From assembly GCA_964519955.1 (NCBI GenBank), contig CAZFLM010000084.1, positions 1-27,118 on the forward strand: a stretch of 27,118 bases of DNA. The letters run 5' to 3'. A program made the translations under genes and the position numbers. Within the stretch, counting starts at the first letter, position 1. Each line of letters begins with the position of its first letter. Of the stretch, positions 1 through 5,703 are shown in pieces. The DNA comes from CAZFLM01 sp964519955. GTDB taxonomy: Bacteria > Armatimonadota > Chthonomonadetes > Chthonomonadales > CAJBBX01. The notes beneath the pieces were generated by a model. That model worked only from the letters and a program-made list of their open reading frames with translations. It had not been told where the DNA came from and did not search any database.

Positions 1-525
1 TGACTCTGGAGAACGCGGGCGGCGCGTTGACGACTTACGCGTGGGACGGCGACAACCACCTGACTCTGGCGTCCGCGGCCGGGAATGTCCAGACCAACAC
101 CTACTCCGCGGATGGCATGCGGTTCGAGCGGATCGTCAACGGCACGTCGCGCCGCTATGTCCGCAACGGTGAGAACGTCCGCGGCGAGATCAAGACCAAC
201 GCGGGAGCGGCCGCGATCCACGAGGACCTGCCGGGCATCTGGGGCGGCAAGTTCACAATGCGGTGGAACGGCGGGAGTTACTACGTTGTGCCGGACTTCC
301 AGGGCAACACCCGGTTCCTCCTCGACAGCGCCGGCGCGGTGACGGACAGCCTGATCACGGACGCGTGGGGCGTGGAGCTGGCTCGCACGGGATCGCTGGA
401 GACCCCGTTCCTGGCATTCGGTCAGTGGGGCTACTTCCGCGACACGGCCTCGCGGCTCTACGTCCGGGCGCGGCACCTGCGCGTGGACCAGGGGCGGTGG
501 GTGAGCAAGGACCCGATCGGCGAAC
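1..525 (+). repeat. Direct repeat of Rhs core, copy A
   Basis: This segment, encoding the last YD repeats and the Rhs-associated core, is repeated at about 2145-2665 with a 3-bp net length difference. Encoded landmarks shared by both copies include WDGDNHL, GENVRGEIK, HEDLPG, WGGKF, PDFQG, FGQWGYF and VRARHLRVD. Similarity stops just after GRWVS-DP, exactly where variable tips begin in Rhs proteins. The copies differ at many third codon positions, so the duplication is not very recent. Confidence 0.85.
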
Positions 526-1148
526 TGGCAGGCGATCCCAACGAGTACCGGTACGTGCGCAACCGGATCTTGGCTCGGACCGACCCGACGGGCTTGGTTG
601 GCCCGATCGCATGCATCGGGTGCGGCCTATGCGTTGTCGGCGGCATCGCTGGGCTGATCAGTTGCTCGAGCGACCCTCGCGGGGTACCACACTGCCTCAT
701 GTGCTGGTGCATGCGGAACCCGGTGGCCTGTGGCGCGCTGGCGGTGGGTTGTGGCGTGGCCTGTGTGGCTTGCATGCCGTGGCTGGCGGCGCAGATCGCG
801 CACTTGCGTGCACTGCTTGCGGCGGGCGGGGCTCTGGCTCCTGTCCCGGCGTATGCTGCCACGGGCGCAGGCGGGGGCGAAGACCCCTGCGACGACTGCA
901 CGCCCAAGTCGATCGCCTGTCAGGCACACTGCTCATTGTGGATGGGCAGATGGTGCTTCTACCGCGGCCAGTACGGCGGGAATCCACTGTGGGCTGGAAC
1001 GTGGTATGGGTGCTGCCTACGGTACTGCAGTGACCAGGGCATGCGCTGTCGGGCGCGCCCGCCGCTAGATCCGCTCCCGTGTTCGTCGTTCAACTGCCCG
1101 CCATTCAACACCGGCTCGGACCCGCATATCGGGTGTCCCCCTTGGTAG
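1..1148 (+). CDS. Rhs/YD-repeat protein, C-terminal part, with cysteine-rich tip (5' end outside window)
   Basis: The frame is open from base 3, so the gene begins upstream of the window. The first methionine, at 27, is internal. Numbering from it, residues 1-160 are a typical Rhs-associated core: YD-type repeats, then FGQWGYF, ARHLRV and GRWVSKDPIG, ending in a DPTG motif near residue 186. In this family the core forms a shell around a variable C-terminal tip. Here the tip (about residues 187-373) is unusual. Its first half is hydrophobic with CxxC-type pairs, and the whole tip has 23 cysteines, ending in CPPW. I recognise no known nuclease or other toxin fold in it. A disulfide-bonded or metal-binding secreted module, or a membrane-active toxin, would fit. 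The next gene starts 18 bp downstream in the immunity position. The Rhs assignment is secure; the tip function is unknown. Confidence 0.88.
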   Translation, partial: TLENAGGALTTYAWDGDNHLTLASAAGNVQTNTYSADGMRFERIVNGTSRRYVRNGENVRGEIKTNAGAAAIHEDLPGIWGGKFTMRWNGGSYYVVPDFQGNTRFLLDSAGAVTDSLITDAWGVELARTGSLETPFLAFGQWGYFRDTASRLYVRARHLRVDQGRWVSKDPIGELAGDPNEYRYVRNRILARTDPTGLVGPIACIGCGLCVVGGIAGLISCSSDPRGVPHCLMCWCMRNPVACGALAVGCGVACVACMPWLAAQIAHLRALLAAGGALAPVPAYAATGAGGGEDPCDDCTPKSIACQAHCSLWMGRWCFYRGQYGGNPLWAGTWYGCCLRYCSDQGMRCRARPPLDPLPCSSFNCPPFNTGSDPHIGCPPW

Positions 1149-1166
1149 CGGAGTAGGATTGAGGCA

Positions 1167-1859
1167 ATGTCCAGATTAGCAATACTGACAAACTGGTACG
1201 GCGCGGCATCTCCGCTGCACGATGCGCAGAGGAATGGCATGCCAGCGCTTGTCCAGCTCGTGGCCGATACCGTCGCTCGAGCTGAGAGAGAGGGCGATAC
1301 GGAGGACCTCTTCGAAGCGCTGTATCTCGCTGTGACGTATTACAGCGCCTTTGGCATGGTGGATGAAGCCGTCTCAGCGGCCACGCGGCTGGCTCCAATG
1401 GACTCACATGACGCTCAGTGTTCGTGGGGGGTGGCCACGAGCTTCGAGCACCTGCCCGAATACCACCAACTGGCGTTATCGCATGTCCACCAAGGACTGG
1501 CAGCAGTTCAGCGCACTCGAGACACATGGCAGCGCTACACCAACGAGGTGCGCCTGCGGTCGCTCGAGCTGTCCATCGTAGCGGCCCGGGATCCGGCGTC
1601 GGCCGAGGTCGGGTTCGTCCTGGACCGGCTATTCGAACTCGCCAGTTGCCAGAGGGTCTTCTACAGCGAGACCTTGCTCGCCGCTCTGGAGGCGGTTGGC
1701 CGCGCCGGCCAGTTAACTATCCGCGCTGGATCGGTGTTGAACTGCATGTCAATGGACCTGCACTGGGTCGCGAGCCGGGGAACTGACGTTGTCCCGCAGA
1801 TCAGTCGCGTGGCAGATTTGGCGGCGCTTGTGCCGGGCGACTCGGAGTTCGGCATCTAG
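1167..1859 (+). CDS. Hypothetical helical protein, candidate immunity protein for the cysteine-rich Rhs tip
   Basis: This 230-residue soluble protein has no signal peptide and no clear membrane segment. It is rich in leucine and alanine in helical runs (for example residues 25-75 and 95-160), giving a TPR-like or HEAT-like all-helical look, but I cannot assign a family. The ATG at 1167 lies 18 bp after the rhs stop, with a weak AGGA-type ribosome site about 9 bases upstream. Its place directly after a variable Rhs tip and before a displaced second Rhs core is where cognate immunity genes sit in polymorphic toxin loci. That is the only basis for the immunity proposal. Base composition at its 5' end is visibly less GC-rich than the Rhs core, as is common for exchangeable tip/immunity modules. 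Confidence 0.6.
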   Translation: MSRLAILTNWYGAASPLHDAQRNGMPALVQLVADTVARAEREGDTEDLFEALYLAVTYYSAFGMVDEAVSAATRLAPMDSHDAQCSWGVATSFEHLPEYHQLALSHVHQGLAAVQRTRDTWQRYTNEVRLRSLELSIVAARDPASAEVGFVLDRLFELASCQRVFYSETLLAALEAVGRAGQLTIRAGSVLNCMSMDLHWVASRGTDVVPQISRVADLAALVPGDSEFGI

Positions 1860-1897
1860 AACCGGGGACATACGACGCGGTCGGGAACCGCACGAAC

Positions 1898-3466
1898 GTG
1901 GAGGAACTGGACGGGACGCGCATCACGTACACCTACGATGCCTCCTACCAACTGACGCGCGAGCAGCGATCCGGCGCGTACGGCGTGGATCAGACGTTCG
2001 TTTATGACGGCCTGGGCAACCGGCTGACCAAGACCACGTCGAGCGGGATCACGACCAACACGTACAACGCGGCGAACGCACTGGTGAGCAGCATGGCGCC
2101 CACCGGCGTCATCACGACCAGCAGCTACGATGCCAACGGCAACCTGACGCTGGAGAACGCCGCCGGCGCGCTGACGACCTACACGTGGGACGGCGACAAC
2201 CACCTGCTCTCGGTGGTCTCGCCCAGCCAGACGCAGACGAACACGTACCTTGCCGACGGCAAGCGGTTCCAGAACGTCACGGTGGGCGTCTCCATGCGCT
2301 ACGTGTGGGATGGCGAGAACGTGCGGGGTGAGATCAAAGCCAACGGCGGCGCGCGTGCTGTGCACGAGGACCTGCCGGGGATGTGGGGCGGCAAGTTCGC
2401 GATGCGCTGGAGCACGAGCTTCTTCTACATCCCGGACTTCCAGGGGCACACGCGCTACCTGCTCAACAGCGCCGGCGCGATCACCGACACCCTGGCGTAC
2501 GACGCGTGGGGCGTCCAGTTGCTGCACGATGGCGCCACCGAGACGCCGTACCTCGCGTTCGGCCAGTGGGGCTACTTCGGCGACACGGCCTCGCGGCTCT
2601 ATGTGCGTGCGCGACACCTGCGGGTAGACCTGGGGCGGTGGGTGAGCAGGGATCCCCTGTCTGCGTTGGCGGCCGCCCGCAGCCCCTACGTCGTTGATCC
2701 GCTGCTGATCGACCCGTCAGGCATGCTAACCTACCACGCCGATGGCATACACCATATCGTGCGTCAGGACTCGAGGAATGAGTGCGGGAGAGTCTGGTGC
2801 GGCGCTGGAAAGACGGCCTTTACGCTCTCTCGCGACATGTGGGGGAAGTACGGGACGCGGAACGCCGTCATCAGCGCCAACTTCTCGGATTTGGCCAGCA
2901 TCGCGTACGGCAGGGCGTACGACGGGGTCCTCTGCAACCCAGGCCGTGATAGTGGTCTGCGAGGCGAGATGTGGGGCATCGGATTCTATGGGGGCGGCTC
3001 GTACATTGTGCACGCGGGTGAGCACATTGGGGGATGGCGGCCGACCTTGCCTCAGACGTGGGGAGCAGACAGGCTTGTGCAAGGTTCCGCCGCCAAGGTG
3101 ATGGCTGCTAGGTTCCACACGGCCGAGTGGCTGATTGAGAACTGGGACGCCAAAGGCGACCGAACGGCGAGGAGCGTACCTGTTAGCAAGGCAAGAGCAG
3201 CGACTGGCGTAACGCCAAACCAGATGCTTATGATGCTGGTGGTGCTAAAGGGATCGGGAGGCGACAGGCCAGGTACTCCGCGAAATGTCGCGCAGTACCT
3301 TGTGAGGAATGGGGCGAGCCAGGGCGTCGCATGGGACGGTGGATCAACGACACAGCTGGCGATCTGGCCCGACCGCATCGACCAGCATGCATACGCGACG
3401 GCGCGTCAGCCACCGTGCTTCGTCGTTCTCTTCGAGTGCTGCCCGTTCCGCGGCGATAAGGGCTAG
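1898..3466 (+). CDS. Displaced (orphan) Rhs core with phosphodiester glycosidase-like tip
   Basis: The frame is open from 1787, but no ATG, GTG or TTG occurs before the GTG at 1898, and no ribosome site precedes that codon. YD-repeat homology already begins upstream, at about 1871 (YDAVGNRT), directly after the preceding stop codon. The piece therefore looks like a displaced rhs 3' end, not a self-standing gene. Residues 1-255 repeat the Rhs core, ending GRWVSRDPL and then DPSG (272-275). The tip (276-522) differs entirely from that of the first Rhs. It shows AVISANFSD (323-331), ARAATGV (432-438) followed by a hydrophobic strand, and WDGGSTTQL (479-487). These match the layout of the phosphodiester glycosidase (NAGPA, uncovering-enzyme) family: an NGGFF-like strand, an R-x-A-x-G strand and the DGGGSST signature. 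Translation may need recombination into the upstream gene. The family call on the tip is fairly confident; activity is unknown. Confidence 0.72.
   Translation: MEELDGTRITYTYDASYQLTREQRSGAYGVDQTFVYDGLGNRLTKTTSSGITTNTYNAANALVSSMAPTGVITTSSYDANGNLTLENAAGALTTYTWDGDNHLLSVVSPSQTQTNTYLADGKRFQNVTVGVSMRYVWDGENVRGEIKANGGARAVHEDLPGMWGGKFAMRWSTSFFYIPDFQGHTRYLLNSAGAITDTLAYDAWGVQLLHDGATETPYLAFGQWGYFGDTASRLYVRARHLRVDLGRWVSRDPLSALAAARSPYVVDPLLIDPSGMLTYHADGIHHIVRQDSRNECGRVWCGAGKTAFTLSRDMWGKYGTRNAVISANFSDLASIAYGRAYDGVLCNPGRDSGLRGEMWGIGFYGGGSYIVHAGEHIGGWRPTLPQTWGADRLVQGSAAKVMAARFHTAEWLIENWDAKGDRTARSVPVSKARAATGVTPNQMLMMLVVLKGSGGDRPGTPRNVAQYLVRNGASQGVAWDGGSTTQLAIWPDRIDQHAYATARQPPCFVVLFECCPFRGDKG
2145..2665 (+). 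repeat. Direct repeat of Rhs core, copy B
   Basis: This is the second copy of the core at 1-525. It offers homology for recombination that would replace the upstream cysteine-rich tip, and delete the intervening candidate immunity gene, with the phosphodiester glycosidase-like tip. Confidence 0.85.
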
Positions 3467-3499
3467 CGATCAGGTTCTCGTCGTCTGGGAGGAGGGACC

Positions 3500-4621
3500 A
3501 TGGTGTTCACTGCGATCAGTCACGCCGTTGCACGGACCGCGGCATGCCACACCCGTCTGGCCGCGCTGTGCTGCCTTGCCGCAGCCGTTGGCGGCCCGGA
3601 GGCAGCGCTGTCGCAGGCGCTGGGCCGTCCATTGTCTAGCATACGAGTCCCGAGAGGTGTCGTTGTTGACGGGCCACCCGCCTGGCTGGACGACAAGCAG
3701 TTCCTCGTGCCGGTGCGGTGGAAACAGTCGCGGGGCATCGTCCTGTATCCGGGAGGACGGGTCGTCGCGAGATGGGCGGTCAAGCCTGAGCAGAGCGCCG
3801 TGTCTGCGCGATTCCGAAGCGCCACTCGTGCCCCGATGATCGCTGGCCGTCGCGTCTACTTCGGTGTGAACGACTCTATACAGTCCATGGATCGACGAGC
3901 CGCAGCATCAACGGGCACGCGAATTCCGCGGCGGGTTGTGTTTGATCTCTCTGCCGACACCATCCGGCGCATTCAGCAGCGCACAAGCTGGGTGCACTGG
4001 TCGTGGTCGGCATACGGCGACGACGTAGCCGTATGCGCTATTGGCGAGAACGGAGCCGTGTGTCTGTACCGAGGACCAACCTGTCTGTCCGGGGAGCGGA
4101 TATCTGCGATGTCGGAGGGACTGCGGGCAGTCCTGGTACATGACAGAGGCTCCCTCAGAGCGGAGGTCTGGCACGTTGATCCTGTTCGCAACAGAGTGGA
4201 CTGGGTTCACCAGATCGCGGACCCCACTCCCGATGACCAACTCGCACTTGACAGTGTGTCGTGGTGTGAGCAGACCAAAGAGTCGATCGCTACGGTGGCC
4301 CTCGATACCGCTCTGGACGGGCAACAGACGAGCCTAGTGAATGCGAAAGGGCCGACAGTCGTCAGCCGCCGACAGCCGGCACGTGGTTCGGGCCCCAAGG
4401 TCGACTACGGCGTGGCAGTTAGTGGCGGCGCGCTTCTGCTCATGGGGCACCGAGTTGGCTACTGGGAGGCGGCAACGATGCGGACCAGGGGGAGCGCATG
4501 GCCGGAGTCGGTCGACTTCGTCGCGGTTGCTCCGACTGGGCGCAGGGCCGTGCTCGTCCAGAGCTCCTCGCGAGGCAGTACCCAGAGCCTCGTGGTGGTC
4601 AGTACGCGCCATCGGCGATGA
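3500..4621 (+). CDS. Secreted beta-propeller-like protein of unknown function, candidate partner of the second Rhs tip
   Basis: The product has 373 residues. A strong purine-rich ribosome site (GGGAGGAGGG) sits just before the ATG, unlike the displaced rhs piece upstream. Residues 1-40 look like a signal peptide: basic start, a hydrophobic stretch around LAALCCLAAAV, then A-L-S-Q-A as a possible cleavage area. The mature part is a succession of short beta strands with W/Y turns and no catalytic motif that I recognise. It resembles the degenerate WD40-like or TolB-like propellers of secreted proteins. It starts 33 bp after the second Rhs tip, in the immunity position. If it is an immunity protein, the signal peptide places protection in the periplasm or at the surface, which would suit a glycosidase acting on envelope sugars. 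That role is inferred from position only. Confidence 0.6.
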   Translation: MVFTAISHAVARTAACHTRLAALCCLAAAVGGPEAALSQALGRPLSSIRVPRGVVVDGPPAWLDDKQFLVPVRWKQSRGIVLYPGGRVVARWAVKPEQSAVSARFRSATRAPMIAGRRVYFGVNDSIQSMDRRAAASTGTRIPRRVVFDLSADTIRRIQQRTSWVHWSWSAYGDDVAVCAIGENGAVCLYRGPTCLSGERISAMSEGLRAVLVHDRGSLRAEVWHVDPVRNRVDWVHQIADPTPDDQLALDSVSWCEQTKESIATVALDTALDGQQTSLVNAKGPTVVSRRQPARGSGPKVDYGVAVSGGALLLMGHRVGYWEAATMRTRGSAWPESVDFVAVAPTGRRAVLVQSSSRGSTQSLVVVSTRHRR

Positions 4622-4645
4622 TGTCCTCCGCCGAGTGGCAAGGCT

Positions 4646-4903
4646 GTGCAGAGCGTGCTGCTCAGACCGGTGCAGAAGGCGCCGCCGTCGTCGAAGCGTG
4701 GGCCCCCACCTGGGCCATCAGCCGGCGGAAGATCCCTTCGCAGCTCCGGCGGCCGGGTCTGGACGGTCGACATCAGCGACGGGGCGATGGAGGCGTGCCG
4801 ACGCCGGACAGCCGACTACGCCGCAAGCGTCGAGTACGTGGTGGAGGACTCCATCGAGTTCCTGCGCCGCTGGGCGTCAGGCTACCTGCTGCTGGACTAC
4901 TGA
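4646..4903 (+). pseudogene. Remnant of a class I SAM-dependent methyltransferase
   Basis: The 4622-4954 gap contains one recognisable piece. Codons from about 4754 to 4903 encode VWTVDIS, then A-x-x-x-C-R, then VEYVVEDSIEFLRRW and LLLDY. This order matches the middle of small Rossmann-fold methyltransferases, where strand 2 ends in an acidic residue (VDI) that binds the ribose and a D-S-x-x-F-L block precedes the motif IV strand (usually LxxLDSYD). The glycine-rich motif I is missing upstream: the first 35 residues are low-complexity P/S/R sequence. The C-terminal half is cut by a TGA after LLLDY. With both ends lost it is very probably not functional. The first 120 bp of the gap show nothing else that I can name. 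Confidence 0.55.
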
Positions 4904-4926
4904 CCGGGCGCCTCCGGACGCGGTGG

Positions 4927-4932
4927 TACAAT
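4927..4932 (+). promoter_or_regulatory. Possible -10 element for the vapBC-like pair
   Basis: TACAAT stands out in otherwise GC-rich sequence, 22 bp before the antitoxin ATG at 4955. The best upstream match (CTGACC at 4900-4905) is 21 bp away, which is longer than usual for sigma-70, so only the -10 is suggested. Confidence 0.3.
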
Positions 4933-4954
4933 CGGAATCGGGGAGGCCCTCTAG

Positions 4955-5209
4955 ATGACACTCACCATCGAACTTGCACCTGAGACCAGCGCGATGCTGG
5001 GTCTCGAGGCCGCTCGCCGTGGTCTCGGCATCGCTGAGATGGCGCGCCGGATGATCGAGGAGCGGCTCCCGATCTCGGCCGAGGATGCCCCGCTCGACCT
5101 CGCGGAAGCTGAGGCGCTGTTCGACCGCCTGGCCGCCGAGGACGGCACGATGCCCGTGCTGCCTCCGGCTGCCGACAGCCGGGCATACTGCTACGCGGAC
5201 CACGACTGA
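4955..5209 (+). CDS. VapB-like antitoxin of a PIN-domain toxin pair
   Basis: This acidic protein of 84 residues begins with a short beta strand (MTLTIELAP), followed by two helices (residues 12-25 and 26-38). That is the shape of a ribbon-helix-helix type DNA-binding antitoxin. The C-terminal half is acidic and probably disordered, as expected for the part that wraps the toxin. A GGGGAGG ribosome site precedes the ATG. The stop codon TGA overlaps the toxin ATG by one base, so the two are translated as a coupled pair. Antitoxins of this kind usually repress their own promoter as a complex with the toxin. The precise antitoxin family is uncertain from sequence alone; the assignment rests on size, layout and the PIN partner. 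Confidence 0.75.
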   Translation: MTLTIELAPETSAMLGLEAARRGLGIAEMARRMIEERLPISAEDAPLDLAEAEALFDRLAAEDGTMPVLPPAADSRAYCYADHD

Positions 5210-5649
5210 TGACGTGGCTGCTGGACACCGGCATCCTCCTTCGGTACGTGCTGCTGGCCGACCCGGCCTGCCCGCTCGTCCGCGCGGCGGTGCGCACCCT
5301 GAAGCAGCGAGGTGACCGGCTGTGCTTCGTGCCCCAGAACCTGGCCGAGTTCTGGAACGTGTGCACTCGGCCGCCAGCCGCTCGCGGTGGATACGGCCTC
5401 TCGACGGAGCGGGCTGATGCCCGCGCCCGTCTACTGGAGCGCACGTTCACACTTCTGCCGGACGTCGGAGGCGCCTACTTCGAGTGGAGGCGCCTCATCG
5501 TCGACTGCGGCGTGTCCGGTGTCCAGGTGCACGATGCACGGCTCGTCGCCGCAATGTCGGTTCACGGCGTGAGCCGGATCCTCACCCTCAATCCCGCGGA
5601 CTTCGCCAGGTACCCCGGCGTTACGGCTGTACACCCTCGGGACGTGTAG
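5209..5649 (+). CDS. vapC: PIN-domain ribonuclease toxin, VapC-like
   Basis: The product has 146 residues, the usual size for a single-domain PIN toxin. The fold's metal-binding acidic residues are visible: D6 in WLLDTGIL, E47 in NLAEFWNV, D109 in VQVHDARL, with N128 and D131 in LTLNPADF near the end. VapC toxins cleave specific structured RNAs (tRNA or rRNA) with magnesium or manganese. Its ATG overlaps the antitoxin stop by one base, and no separate ribosome site is evident, so expression is probably coupled. The active site is complete, and the gene looks intact. The target RNA cannot be predicted. Confidence 0.88.
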   Translation: MTWLLDTGILLRYVLLADPACPLVRAAVRTLKQRGDRLCFVPQNLAEFWNVCTRPPAARGGYGLSTERADARARLLERTFTLLPDVGGAYFEWRRLIVDCGVSGVQVHDARLVAAMSVHGVSRILTLNPADFARYPGVTAVHPRDV

Positions 5650-5675
5650 CCTCTCCTCCGCCCAGGCAGACCGCA

Positions 5676-5695
5676 CGGGGGCGTCGTGGCCCCCG
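5676..5695. terminator. Possible hairpin between convergent genes
   Basis: A 7-bp GC stem (CGGGGGC paired with GCCCCCG) with a 6-base loop lies in the 54-bp gap between the PIN toxin and the arabinofuranosidase, which converge here. There is no T tract, so it is only a candidate. Confidence 0.35.
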
Positions 5696-5703
5696 GCCCC
5701 CTG

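Noticed and set aside
1856..2617. Minus strand gene across the second Rhs core
   Set aside because: It is the antisense shadow of the YD repeats; it shares no family character and would overlap the rhs reading fully.
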